A stretch of DNA of 64,000 nt, taken from Aquabacterium sp. OR-4. GTDB taxonomy: Bacteria > Pseudomonadota > Gammaproteobacteria > Burkholderiales > Burkholderiaceae_C. Below are positions 26,030 to 34,677 of the stretch, piece after piece (the stretch's first letter is position 1; each line of letters starts with the position of its first letter). The stretch spans positions 62,001-126,000 of the forward strand of contig NZ_JAOCQD020000001.1 in NCBI RefSeq assembly GCF_025290835.2. Reading direction: 5' to 3'. The notes beneath the pieces were generated by a model. That model searched no databases. It saw only the letters and a program-made list of their open reading frames with translations, and was not told where the DNA came from. The translations under genes were made by a program, and so were the position numbers.

Positions 26030-27940
26030 TCAGCTGCCGATCACGCCGCCATCGTTCTTGCGGATCACCACCGTGGCCGAGCGCGGCCGGCCGGCCGGAT
26101 CGCGGTCGGGCCAGCTCGAGTTTTTGGTGGGCGCGGCCGGGTCGCTCAGCTCGCTGGCGCTTTCGCCCGGGTGCTGGATGTTGATGAACATCGTGCGGCC
26201 GTCGGGCGTGGCGGTGGCGCCGGTGATCTCGCAGCCCACCGGGCCCACCAGAAAGCGGCGCAGCTCGCCGCTGCGCACATCGGCGGCCAGCATCTGGTTG
26301 TTGCCCAGGCCCTTCAGGTCGCCCTTGCCCATGGCGCTGGTCGACATGTCGGTCTGGACCCACAGCACACCGCGGCGGTCGACCCACAGGCCGTCGGGGC
26401 AGCCCAGCGCATCGCCCTTCACCTGGCCCTGGGCCTCGGCGCGCTCGTTGGCCGGGTCGCCGGCCAGCACGAAGTGGTTCCAGGCGAAGCGCAGGCCGTC
26501 GTGGTCGCCCTCTTCCTTCCAGCGGATGATGTGGCCCATGGTGTTGTTGGCCCGCGGGTTGGCCGCGTCCACGCCGGGCAGGCCGGCCGCGCCGCGGCTG
26601 CTGTTGTTGGTGAGCGTGCAGTACACCCAGCCGGCGGCATCCACCGCAATCCACTCGGGCCGGTCCATCTTGGTAGCGCCCAGCAGATCGCTGGCCTGGC
26701 GGCTCTTGATCACCACCTCGCCCTGGTCGGCAAAGCCGTTGGCCGCGCCCAGCGGGCCCTGGCCGTGCAGCAGCGGCAGCCACTGGCCGCGGCCGTCGGC
26801 GTCAAAACGCGCCACGTACAGCGTGCCGTGGTCCAGCAGCTCGGCGTTGGCGCTGGCGCCGCCCGGGCGCATGGCGTCGCGGCTGACGAACTTGTAGATG
26901 TACTCGAAGCGCGAGTCCTCGCCCATGTACACCACCGCGCGCTGGTCGCGGGTGAGGGCCACCGTGGCGCCCTCGTGCGCGGCGCGGCCCAGCGCGCTGC
27001 GCTTGACCGGCACGCTGCTGGGGTTGGCCGGGTCGATCTCGACCACCCAGCCGAAGCGGTTGATCTCGTTGGGGTGCTGCGCGGCGTCGAAGCGGGCGTC
27101 GTGTTCGGCCCAGCGGTAGCCGCCGTCGCCCTTCTTCAGGCCCCAGCGCTTCTGGTGCGCGTCGGGCGTGTCGGGGCCCTTGAAGTAGTTGATGAAGTTC
27201 TCTTCGCAGGTGAGGTAGGTGCCCCAGGGCGTGATGCCGCTGGCGCAGTTGTTCAGCGTGCCCAGCACCTGGCGGCCCGCGGCATCGGCGGCGGTCCTCA
27301 TCAGCGCATGGCCGGCGGCCGGGCCGCTCACCCGCATCGGCGTGCGCGCGGTGATGCGGCGTGCCCACGGCGAGGGCAGCACCACCGCCCACTGGCCGTT
27401 CTTCTGCTCGACCTCGCAGATGCTCACGCCATGCGCGGCCTGGGCCTTGCGCACCTTCTCGGCCGACCAGTTGGCCATGCCGTCCTTGAACAGCAGGCCC
27501 GAGTCCACGTACTCGTGGTTCATGGCCAGCAGGCCCGAGGTGGAGCCGTTCTGGGCAAAAAAGTGGATGCCGTCGTGGTGCATGCCGAACTGCGCCTCCT
27601 GCTCGGCGGCGCTGTTGCTGGCATCGGGCTTGAACGCCGGCATCTCGCCCGACAGGCCCACCGGCGCGCCCCAGGGTGCGATGACCTGCACGCTGTAGCC
27701 CTCGGGCACCACCACGGTGTCGGCCGTGCCCACCGGCACGCTCTTGAAGCCCAGCAGCGGCGCGGCCGCGCTGCCGGCGGCCTCACCGGTGCTGGCGCAG
27801 CCGCTCAGGGCGCCCAGCGAGCCGATGCCGGCCAGCGGCGCCAGAAAGGCGGCGGCGGCACCGCCACGCAGCAGCGTGCGGCGTGCGGGATCACTCAGCG
27901 CATGGATGCTGGGGTTGGCGCTGGTATTGCTGTCTTCCAT
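26030..27940 (-). CDS. phoX: PhoX-family alkaline phosphatase, Tat-exported
   Basis: PhoX is a calcium/iron-dependent periplasmic phosphomonoesterase that releases phosphate from organic esters. The ATG at 27940 gives 636 residues with a twin-arginine signal (ARRTLLRGG) and then a hydrophobic stretch ending in a lipobox-like LSGC. Family blocks are clear: MNHEYVDSGLLF, LTCEENFINYF, RFGWVVEIDP, HEGATVALTRDQRAVVYMGEDSR, EYIYKFVS and CPDGLWVD. These include the acidic and Arg residues of the active site. Length fits the family. A Pho box lies 67 nt upstream, so induction by phosphate limitation is likely. The longer open frame up to 28756 is a readthrough into the next gene region. Confidence 0.95.
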   Translation of the reverse strand: MEDSNTSANPSIHALSDPARRTLLRGGAAAAFLAPLAGIGSLGALSGCASTGEAAGSAAAPLLGFKSVPVGTADTVVVPEGYSVQVIAPWGAPVGLSGEMPAFKPDASNSAAEQEAQFGMHHDGIHFFAQNGSTSGLLAMNHEYVDSGLLFKDGMANWSAEKVRKAQAAHGVSICEVEQKNGQWAVVLPSPWARRITARTPMRVSGPAAGHALMRTAADAAGRQVLGTLNNCASGITPWGTYLTCEENFINYFKGPDTPDAHQKRWGLKKGDGGYRWAEHDARFDAAQHPNEINRFGWVVEIDPANPSSVPVKRSALGRAAHEGATVALTRDQRAVVYMGEDSRFEYIYKFVSRDAMRPGGASANAELLDHGTLYVARFDADGRGQWLPLLHGQGPLGAANGFADQGEVVIKSRQASDLLGATKMDRPEWIAVDAAGWVYCTLTNNSSRGAAGLPGVDAANPRANNTMGHIIRWKEEGDHDGLRFAWNHFVLAGDPANERAEAQGQVKGDALGCPDGLWVDRRGVLWVQTDMSTSAMGKGDLKGLGNNQMLAADVRSGELRRFLVGPVGCEITGATATPDGRTMFINIQHPGESASELSDPAAPTKNSSWPDRDPAGRPRSATVVIRKNDGGVIGS

Positions 27941-28006
27941 CAGGGAATGGTCTTTGGCCACGGTGCAACGGGGAGTTTGGGAAAACCCCGAGGCTCGTGA
28001 GCTGCC

Positions 28007-28024
28007 GTGACAGCGGTGTGACAG
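28007..28024 (-). promoter_or_regulatory. Pho box upstream of phoX
   Basis: The minus strand reads CTGTCAC-ACCG-CTGTCAC: two identical 7-bp PhoB half-sites separated by 4 nt, exactly the 11-bp period of the Pho box. It lies 67 nt before the phoX start codon. The half-sites match the consensus CTGTCAT except for the last base. Confidence 0.75.
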
Positions 28025-28110
28025 GCCGCCGGCACGGCGCGGCCGGCGCGAGGCCTTGAGCAACGCCCCGAGCGCTGCCCTGCGGCTGCCCTGCGCGCCG
28101 CGGCTGCCAC

Positions 28111-29019
28111 TCACAGCGCCAGCGCAAAGCGGCGCAGCACCGGCTCGATCGGCCCGATGTCGGTCTTGTCGACCAGCGCCGCGTAGATGTCGCCGCCCAG
28201 GTCGGCCGGCAGCTTGGCGCCTTGCTCCAGCACCACCAGCACCCGGCTCTTGCCCTTGTGGGCGCTGAAAAAACCGGCCTCGAAGACCACGTTGTCGCGC
28301 GGCGCCGCATGGCCCTTGCCGCCCTTGCCCGACAGCAGGTCGTCCTTGGTGAACAGAAAGATGCCGGCGCCGCAGCGCTGCGAGGCCTGCTGGATCTGCT
28401 GCAGGATGCTGGTGGCCGGATCGAAGTCTTCGGCCCAGTCCAGCACGCGCAGGCCCAGCCCCGCCACCAGATGGGCCTTGATCGCCGCGGCCGGTGCGGC
28501 CGCGCTGCTGCAGTAGCCCAGAAACACGTCGCAGCGCGCGGCCAGGCGCTCGCGCCAGTAGCCGAACGGCACCTCGAAGCCCTGGCCGTCCAGCCAGTCG
28601 GGGCCGGGCTGCTGCGGAATGGTGCCGACATAGCCCTTGAAGCTGGCATCGAAGACCACGCGGCGCTGCACGCCGTCCTGCACCAGCGCCAGCAGCGGCA
28701 GGCCCAGCGTGTGGGCCAGGGCCCCTTCGTAATGGTTGAAGTCGGTGGCCAGCCACAGCGGCCGGGCGCCGTCATGCAGGCGCCAGCGGGCAAAGCCGAG
28801 CAGCACGCAGCCGTCGCAGCGGCGCATCACGTTTTCGCATTCGGTCGCGCTCCAGGCCTGCGAGGCGGCCACCGAGCGCGCGCCGCGCGGGTCGGTGAAG
28901 ATTTCGGTGGTGTAGCCCAGCGCCTCGATGCGCGCCACGATGCCCCACTTGGTGGCGTTCTCGGCGTCGGTGAGCCAGTCGTCGGCGGGCAGGCTGACGA
29001 AGATGCGGCGGGTTTTCAA
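28111..29019 (-). CDS. TIR-like nucleotide-binding domain protein (Cap12-type fold) with N-terminal Rossmann-like half
   Basis: The start is a TTG at 29019 with AGGAG 6 nt upstream; the preceding in-frame sequence is Pro-rich and unlike protein. This gives 302 residues. The C-terminal half (about 162-302) matches the predicted nucleotide-binding TIR-like family: DVFLGYC, GLGLRVLDWAEDFD, GIFLFTKDD, PRDNVVFEAGFF with the putative catalytic Glu247, and LPADLGG. Proteins of this family cleave NAD+ in several anti-phage systems. The N-terminal half (KTRRIFVSLPADDW..., RCDGCVLLGFARW) looks like a second, diverged nucleotide-binding Rossmann-type domain. No partner sensor or cyclase gene is adjacent. 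It is divergent from the MBL gene, with a 121-nt gap. Confidence 0.75.
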   Translation of the reverse strand: MKTRRIFVSLPADDWLTDAENATKWGIVARIEALGYTTEIFTDPRGARSVAASQAWSATECENVMRRCDGCVLLGFARWRLHDGARPLWLATDFNHYEGALAHTLGLPLLALVQDGVQRRVVFDASFKGYVGTIPQQPGPDWLDGQGFEVPFGYWRERLAARCDVFLGYCSSAAAPAAAIKAHLVAGLGLRVLDWAEDFDPATSILQQIQQASQRCGAGIFLFTKDDLLSGKGGKGHAAPRDNVVFEAGFFSAHKGKSRVLVVLEQGAKLPADLGGDIYAALVDKTDIGPIEPVLRRFALAL

Positions 29020-29140
29020 GCGGGTCTCCTGGGGCGGGGCGTGCGGCGTCGGGCATCGGCCCGCGGCGTGGGCAGGCACTGTATCGGGCGCCCCGGCGGC
29101 CGGGCCCGGTGCGCGCAGGCGGCGCTGGCATCATCGCGCC

Positions 29141-30319
29141 ATGCACCTTGCTCCTGCCTGCCGCGCGGCCCGCCACCTGACCCTGAACCTGGCCCGCGGC
29201 GCGCAACGCCCGCTGGCAGCGCTGCTGGCGGCGCTGCTGGCCCAGACCGGCCTCGTGGCCACGGCGGCGGCCGCCGGCGAGGCCCGCGCCGCGGCCGCCG
29301 CGCCGGCACCCAGCCACCACCGCGCGCAAGGCTTCCAGAACAACGATGTCGAGTTCGCGCCCAAGAGCCTGCGCGACCTGATCGCCTGGAAGTGGCAGGC
29401 CCTGCGCGAGGGCCTGCCGCGCCCGCCGAGTGCGCCCACGCCGCAGGTGGCGCCCGACCTGGACTTCATCCACGCCAACGCGAAGGCCGGCGCCGCCATG
29501 CAACCGGCCGTGACCTGGATCGGCCATGCCACGGTGCTGGCCCAGCTGGGCGGGCTGAACGTGCTGACCGACCCGATCTTCTCGGAGCGCGCCTCGCCGC
29601 TGGGCTTTGCCGGCCCGAAGCGCCATGTGGCGCCGGGCCTCAGCCTGGCGCAGCTGCCGCATGTGCACCTGGTGGTGGTGTCGCACAACCACTACGACCA
29701 CCAGGACGAACCCAGCCTGCGCGCGCTGGCCGCGCAGCCCGGCGGCTCACCGCTGTTTGTGGTGCCACTGGGCAACAAGGCCTGGTTCACCGCGCTGGGC
29801 CTGACCCACGTGGTCGAGCTCGACTGGTGGCAAAGCCACCGCCTGGGCGCCGTGGAGGTGGTGCTGACCCCCGTGCACCACTGGACGGCGCGCGGCCTGG
29901 GCGACCAGCTGGCCACGCTGTGGGGCGGCTATGCGCTGCTGGCGCCCGACTTCCACCTGTTTTTTGCCGGCGACACGGCCTACTCGAAGGACTTCTCGCG
30001 CATCCGCCAGCACTTGGCGGCGCGCCAGGGGGCGGTGGGCTTCGACCTGGCGGTGCTGCCCATCGGCGGCTACGAGCCGCGCTGGTTCATGGCCACGCAG
30101 CATGTGAACCCCGGCGAATCGGTGCAGATCCACCTCGACCTGGCGGCGCGCCAGTCGCTGGGCATGCACTGGGGCACCTTCGAGCTGACCGACGAACCGC
30201 TCGACGAGGCACCGCGCGCGCTGGCCCGCGCCCGCGCCGACAAGGGCCTGGCCGACACGGCGTTTTTTGTCACCGCCATCGGCGAGACGCGGCGGCTGGC
30301 GCGGCGTGGCGCGCCGTAG
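29141..30319 (+). CDS. Metallo-beta-lactamase-fold hydrolase, NAPE-PLD/RomA-like
   Basis: This is a zinc hydrolase of the MBL superfamily with 392 residues. An N-terminal hydrophobic segment (about residues 22-46, ending ATAAAAG) suggests export. The metal motif is SHNHYDHQD, preceded by WIGHATVLAQLGGLNVLTDPIF and followed by FFAGDTAYS and LPIGGYEPRWFM. This pattern is that of the NAPE-PLD/RomA group, whose members act on phospholipids or are of unknown substrate. The start at 29141 lacks an evident ribosome site but fits the signal region. A substrate cannot be assigned. Confidence 0.88.
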   Translation: MHLAPACRAARHLTLNLARGAQRPLAALLAALLAQTGLVATAAAAGEARAAAAAPAPSHHRAQGFQNNDVEFAPKSLRDLIAWKWQALREGLPRPPSAPTPQVAPDLDFIHANAKAGAAMQPAVTWIGHATVLAQLGGLNVLTDPIFSERASPLGFAGPKRHVAPGLSLAQLPHVHLVVVSHNHYDHQDEPSLRALAAQPGGSPLFVVPLGNKAWFTALGLTHVVELDWWQSHRLGAVEVVLTPVHHWTARGLGDQLATLWGGYALLAPDFHLFFAGDTAYSKDFSRIRQHLAARQGAVGFDLAVLPIGGYEPRWFMATQHVNPGESVQIHLDLAARQSLGMHWGTFELTDEPLDEAPRALARARADKGLADTAFFVTAIGETRRLARRGAP

Positions 30320-30334
30320 CGCGGCCGCGCCGGG

Positions 30335-31393
30335 TCAATCGCCCTTGAAGCCGGTGCTCTTGACCACCGCCGCCCAGCGCGCGGCCTCGCGCTGCAGCAT
30401 GGCCTGGGCATCGGCGCGGCTGCTGGGGGTGACGCTGAATCCGGCATCGCCCAGCTTCTTCGCCACCTCGGGGTCGCGCAGCGCGGCCACGGTGGCGCGC
30501 TGCAGCTGGTCTTGCACGGCCGCCGGCGTGGCGGCCGGCACCAGCAGCGCAAACCAGGCGGCGAAATCGGCCTTGGGGTAGCCGGCCTCGGTGAAGGTGG
30601 GCACCTCGGGCAGCAGCGCCGAGCGCTCGGGCGCGGTAGTGGCCAGCGCGCGCATCTTGCCGCCCTTGACCTGGGCCATGGCCAGCGCGGTGGACACGAA
30701 GGCGCCCTTCACGTCGCCGGCGATGATGGCGGTGACCGCGTCGCCGGTGCTGCGGTAGTGGATGCTCTCGACGCCAAAACCGGCCAGGCTGCCGAACACC
30801 TCGGCCCCGAAGTGCCCCGGCGTGCCGGCGCCAAAGGTGCCGAAGTTGACCTTGTCCTTCTCGGCCTTGGCCGCCTTGACGAAATCGGCCACGCTGCGCT
30901 GCGGCGAGGTGACGGGCACCACCAGCACGAAGTCGGAGCGCACCACCTCGCTGATGGCCGCAAACTCCTTCAGCGGCTGGTAGGGCAGCTTGCCGAAGGC
31001 CGCCGGCGCGATGCTGATCGAGCCCACCTCGCCCAGCAGCAGCGTGGCGCCATCGGCCGCGCCCTTGGCCACCGCCTGCGCGGCGATCTGGCCGCCGGCG
31101 CCGGCGCGGTTGTCGATCGCCAGCGTGAGCTTCAGCTCATCACCCAGGCGCTGGCCCAGCGTGCGCGCCACCACATCGGGGCCTGAACCGGGCGGAAAGC
31201 CCACCACCAGCTTCACCGGCCCGGTGAGTGCCTGGGCCATCGCGGCCGGCGCCAGGCCCAGCGCGGCCGCCGCGGCCAGGCCGGCGCGCAGCAGCAGGCG
31301 GCGGGGGTGGCTGGCCGGGCAGGCGGTGGTCACGGCCGTGCTCAGGTCGGCGGCCAGGTCGGTGTTCAGGGGAGTGGACAGGGGGGCGGGCAT
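30335..31393 (-). CDS. Bug/TctC-family periplasmic solute-binding protein
   Basis: This is a periplasmic binding protein of the large Bug family typical of Burkholderiales, in which most members are orphans without TctAB membrane genes, as here. The protein has 352 residues: a Thr/Ala-rich n-region, a twin-arginine-like HPRRLLLRAG, a hydrophobic stretch ending APAAMAQ, then the mature chain with VKLVVGFPPGSGPDVVARTL, AGAGGQIAAQAVAKGAADG, GTFGAGTPGHFGAE and TFTEAGYP. Ligands of the family are carboxylates or aromatics, but the specific ligand is unknown. It converges with the MBL gene (15-nt gap) and lies downstream of the LuxR-type gene on the same strand (122-nt gap). Confidence 0.9.
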   Translation of the reverse strand: MPAPLSTPLNTDLAADLSTAVTTACPASHPRRLLLRAGLAAAAALGLAPAAMAQALTGPVKLVVGFPPGSGPDVVARTLGQRLGDELKLTLAIDNRAGAGGQIAAQAVAKGAADGATLLLGEVGSISIAPAAFGKLPYQPLKEFAAISEVVRSDFVLVVPVTSPQRSVADFVKAAKAEKDKVNFGTFGAGTPGHFGAEVFGSLAGFGVESIHYRSTGDAVTAIIAGDVKGAFVSTALAMAQVKGGKMRALATTAPERSALLPEVPTFTEAGYPKADFAAWFALLVPAATPAAVQDQLQRATVAALRDPEVAKKLGDAGFSVTPSSRADAQAMLQREAARWAAVVKSTGFKGD

Positions 31394-31515
31394 GGCAGGG
31401 CTCCTCGGCAGGCAGGACGGGGCAACGATCGGCCGCCAGTCTGGCCGGCCGCGCGCCGGCGGCCTGTCATCCGAGAGGGCGACAGCCGGGCCGCGGCGGG
31501 GCCGGCCGTGCGCGG

Positions 31516-32352
31516 TCAGTGGCGCTGCCCGCTGGCCCAGGCAAACAGCTCGCTGCGAAAGTGCAGGCCCAGGCGGCCAAAGGCCCGCGCGCGGTAGGTC
31601 TTGACCGTGGCCACGGTGAGGCCCAGGTCGGCGGCGATGCCGTCGTAGCTCCAGCCGCGCAGCAGGCGCTCGCACACATCGAGCTCGCGCACGGTGAGCG
31701 CCGGACAGCGGGCCTGCAGCCGGGCGCGGGCGGCGGCCGCGGCCGCGTCGGCCGCCAGCGCGTGGCCCGGCGCCGGATCGACCAGGCGCGCCTGCAGGCG
31801 CAGGTGCTGGCGCACGCCGGCCAGCAGCAGCGGCGCCAGGCGGGCAAAACGCTCCTGCTCCACCGGCTCGAACACGCCCTGGCGCTCGTGGCGGTAGAGG
31901 TTGACGGCCAGCAGGCTGCCGTCGTCCTCGAGCGCGGCCACGCTCAGGCGCTCGAGCACGCCATGGCGCTGGTAGATGGCCTCGCGGTGGGCGCGGCTGG
32001 GCGCCTCGTCGGCGGCCATCTTCAGCACCAGCGGCGCGGCGGCGCCACGCTGGCGGCGCACGGCGTCAAAGCTCGCATCGCGGCGGTACAGGCCATCCAG
32101 ATAGGCGGCAAAGCAGTCGCGCGTGGTGTCGGGCACGCCGCGCGCGGCCGAGCAGTGCAGCACCGGCGGCTGGCCGGTGCGCAGCCGGTACACCGACCAC
32201 GAGCCGGCGCGCAGCGCGTGGTTCAGCCCCTCCAGCGCGCCGTGTGCAAAGCCGGGCTCGCCCAGCTGGCCGATCAGCGTGCCCAGGCAGGCCTGCTCGG
32301 GGCGGTCGAGCGCGGTGGCGGCGGCGGTGGGCGCGAGAGGCCAGGTGAGCAT
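31516..32352 (-). CDS. LuxR-family transcriptional regulator
   Basis: This is a 278-residue regulator with a C-terminal LuxR helix-turn-helix (about residues 210-275): LTVRELDVCERLLRGWSYDG, IAADLGLTVATVKTYRARAF and RLGLHFRSELFAWA. The N-terminal 190 residues form an unassigned ligand- or signal-sensing domain with no receiver aspartate pattern. The start at 32352 is the first ATG after a run of low-complexity Arg/Pro coding that is not convincing protein. It lies next to the Bug-type gene and divergent from the DUF3237 gene (233-nt gap), either of which it might control. That role is inference. Confidence 0.85.
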   Translation of the reverse strand: MLTWPLAPTAAATALDRPEQACLGTLIGQLGEPGFAHGALEGLNHALRAGSWSVYRLRTGQPPVLHCSAARGVPDTTRDCFAAYLDGLYRRDASFDAVRRQRGAAAPLVLKMAADEAPSRAHREAIYQRHGVLERLSVAALEDDGSLLAVNLYRHERQGVFEPVEQERFARLAPLLLAGVRQHLRLQARLVDPAPGHALAADAAAAAARARLQARCPALTVRELDVCERLLRGWSYDGIAADLGLTVATVKTYRARAFGRLGLHFRSELFAWASGQRH

Positions 32353-32585
32353 CGGCAGGCAGGCTGGGTGAGGGCGGTGGATTCGGGGCGGGCGTGCGCG
32401 GTGGCGGCGCCGGCCTGTCCGCCTCTGGGATGACAGCCCGCGGCGGCCGCAGGCGGCAGGCTGTCGGCCTGCGCACGGCGCGCCGATGCTAGGCGGCGCC
32501 GCCGGTGCCCGGCATCCAGACTGTCCCTGCCCCACACCGCCAGGCCCGGCCGCCAAGCCAGGCCCAACATCCACACCGCCGCGCC

Positions 32586-33113
32586 ATGCCCATGACCCCG
32601 CCCGCCCCCCCGCACGATCTGCACGATCCGCAACAGCCGCACGACCCGTCCTTTGCGGCCGCCCCGGCGCTGCTGCCCTTCACCCGCATCCGCTGCGAGG
32701 TGGGCGCGCTGGTCACGCTGGGCGCCGGCCACCACGGCGAGCGCCGCTACGTGCCGCTGGGCGGCGGCACGGTGCGTGGCCCGGGCCTGAACGGGCGCGT
32801 GGTGGAAGGCGGCGTCGACTGGCAGGTGCGCCGCGCCGACGAGGTGCTGGAGATCGCCGCGCACTATGTGCTGCAGGCCGAGGACGGCGCGCTGATCGAG
32901 GTGCGCAGCGAGGGCTACCGCCACGGCCCGCCCGAGGTGATGGCGCGGCTGGCGCGTGGCGAGGCGGTGCCGCGCGAGGCCTACTACTTCCGCACCATCA
33001 TGCGTTTTCAGACCGGCGCGCCGGCCTGGGCCCACCTGAACGGCCTGCTGGCGCTGGCGGTGGGCCAGCGCGAGGCCGACGCGGTGCTGCTGGATGTCTA
33101 CCGCATCACCTGA
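32586..33113 (+). CDS. DUF3237 family protein
   Basis: This is a 175-residue protein of the DUF3237 (UPF0311) family, a small beta-barrel of unknown function. Visible family features are GHHGERRYVPLGGGTVRGPGL near the start, VVEGGVDWQVRRADEVLEIAAHYVLQAEDG and the C-terminal PAWAHLNGLLALAVGQR...VLLDVY. There is no signal peptide. The ATG at 32586 is used; the frame is open upstream, but those residues look like non-coding. A short TPR gene follows on the same strand after 147 nt. Confidence 0.85.
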   Translation: MPMTPPAPPHDLHDPQQPHDPSFAAAPALLPFTRIRCEVGALVTLGAGHHGERRYVPLGGGTVRGPGLNGRVVEGGVDWQVRRADEVLEIAAHYVLQAEDGALIEVRSEGYRHGPPEVMARLARGEAVPREAYYFRTIMRFQTGAPAWAHLNGLLALAVGQREADAVLLDVYRIT

Positions 33114-33260
33114 CACGGTGTGAATGACCCTGCTGCGCGGGCCCATGGCGACGCGGCGCCGGCAGGCCGCACCGGGACCGCTGTCCCATGGCCACCGCGG
33201 GCGCGGCGGCGCACACTGGCGGCCCGAGTCACCCTGCCGCCGCTGCCGCGCCCGCCTGCC

Positions 33261-33782
33261 ATGAACACCCGACTTCCGCGCACCACATCGCCCTGGCTGC
33301 TGTCCCTGCTGCCATCCCTGCTGTCAGGGCTGCTGCTGGCCGCCGCGGCCGACAGCTTTGCCGCCGACACGCCGGCCGTCGCGCCGGTGCACGCCAGCCC
33401 GGCCGACAAGCTGGCCGTGGCCCGCACGCTGATCGCCGATGGCCGCTGGGCCGCGGCCATTGCCGAGCTGACGCGCGTGGACGAGCGCGCCAGTGCCGAC
33501 TGGCACAACCTGATGGGCTACAGCCACCGCAAGGCCAGGCAGCCCGACCACGCCGCCGCCGAGCGCCACTACAACGAGGCCCTGCGCATCGACCCGCGCC
33601 ACCGCGGCGCGCTGGAGTACTCGGGCGAGCTGTACCTGATGACCGGCCGGCTGCCGCTGGCCGAGGCGCGCCTGGCCACGCTGGATCAGCTGTGCACCCA
33701 GCCCTGCCCCGAGCAGGCCGAGTTGCGCCAGGCCATCGCCGCCCACAAGGCCAACGGCAACCGCCCGGTGCGGGCGCCCTGA
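33261..33782 (+). CDS. Exported TPR-repeat protein
   Basis: This protein has 173 residues with an N-terminal signal (hydrophobic SLLSGLLLAAA, cleavage near SFAA). The mature part holds two or three TPR units: residues about 50-80 (KLAVARTLIADGRWAAAIAEL), 80-115 (DWHNLMGYSHRKAR...AERHYNEALRIDPRH) and 116-145 (ALEYSGELYLMTGRLPLAEARL). Two cysteines (LCTQPC) near the end may form a disulfide. The role is probably protein-protein interaction in the periplasm; no partner is evident. Confidence 0.8.
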   Translation: MNTRLPRTTSPWLLSLLPSLLSGLLLAAAADSFAADTPAVAPVHASPADKLAVARTLIADGRWAAAIAELTRVDERASADWHNLMGYSHRKARQPDHAAAERHYNEALRIDPRHRGALEYSGELYLMTGRLPLAEARLATLDQLCTQPCPEQAELRQAIAAHKANGNRPVRAP

Positions 33783-33805
33783 GGCGCCCAGAGGCGACCG
33801 GCCGC

Positions 33806-34558
33806 TCAGCGCCCGCCGGCCACGTCGACGATGGCGCCGGTGGTGTAGCTGGCCTCGGCCGACAGCAGCCAGACGATGGCTGCGGCCACCTCGTCGGCCC
33901 GGCCGGGGCGCTGCATCGGGATGATGCCGGCCAGCTTGAACGCGCGTTCGGCGTCGCCGCTGTCGGCGTGGATGTCGGTGTCGGTGATGCCGGGGCGCAC
34001 GGCGTTCACGCGCACGCCCTCGGCCGCCAGCTCGATGGCCAGGCCGTGGGTGAAGGTGTCGATGGCGCCCTTGCTGGCGGCATAGTCCACATACATGGCC
34101 GGCGAGCCCAGGCGGGCCGCGGCGCTGGACACATTGACGATGGCGCCGCCCGCGCCGCCATGGCGCGTGCTCATGCGGCGCACCGCCTCGCGCGCCACCA
34201 CCAGCGCACCCACCACGTTGACGGCCATCATGCGCTGCAGGCGCGCGCTGCCCATCTCGTCGAGCCGGGCCTGGCGGTCCACGATGCCGGCGTTGTTGAC
34301 CAGGCCGCCCAGCCGGCCCCACTCGGCGTCGATGCGGGCATACATCGCCAGCACCTGGTCCTCGTGGGCCACATCGGCCTGCAGCACCAGCGCGCGCTGC
34401 CCGGCGGCACGCACCTCGGCGGCCACGGCCTGGGCGGCGGCGGCGTCGCGGGCGTAGTTGATCACCACGTCCCAGCCGCGCTGCGCGGCCAGGCGGGCGG
34501 TGGCGGCGCCGATGCCGCGGCTGGCGCCGGTGATCAGCAGAACAGGGGCAGGGGTCAT
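33806..34558 (-). CDS. Short-chain dehydrogenase/reductase
   Basis: This is a classical SDR of 250 residues, NAD(P)(H)-dependent. The cofactor motif is TGASRGIG near the N-terminus, followed by NNAG, the catalytic Ser in VNVSSAAAR, and YVDYAASKGAID carrying Tyr and Lys of the YxxxK motif. The C-terminus GAIVDVAGGR is typical of FabG-like members. The start at 34558 is preferred over a longer frame with unconvincing residues. It converges with the TPR gene and is divergent from the ABC importer. The substrate is unknown. Confidence 0.92.
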   Translation of the reverse strand: MTPAPVLLITGASRGIGAATARLAAQRGWDVVINYARDAAAAQAVAAEVRAAGQRALVLQADVAHEDQVLAMYARIDAEWGRLGGLVNNAGIVDRQARLDEMGSARLQRMMAVNVVGALVVAREAVRRMSTRHGGAGGAIVNVSSAAARLGSPAMYVDYAASKGAIDTFTHGLAIELAAEGVRVNAVRPGITDTDIHADSGDAERAFKLAGIIPMQRPGRADEVAAAIVWLLSAEASYTTGAIVDVAGGR

Positions 34559-34677
34559 GGAGGCTCCGGCGGTGGCGCTGGGGAAAGCCCGCATCACCGA
34601 TCTTAGGCGGGCACCCGGCCGCCCGGCGCCCACTGGTTACAGTGGGCGGCCCCCGTCACCCCATCCCCCGAGAGCCG

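Noticed and set aside
26030..28756. 908-residue reading of the phoX frame
   Set aside because: The residues before 27940 are antisense or out-of-frame to the TIR-like gene region and lack family similarity, and the Pho box would fall inside the coding sequence.
28111..29019. CBASS or Thoeris system around the TIR-like gene
   Set aside because: No CD-NTase, ThsA/ThsB partner or sensor is adjacent; the only cyclase in the window is a class III domain about 12 kb away in a different type of protein.
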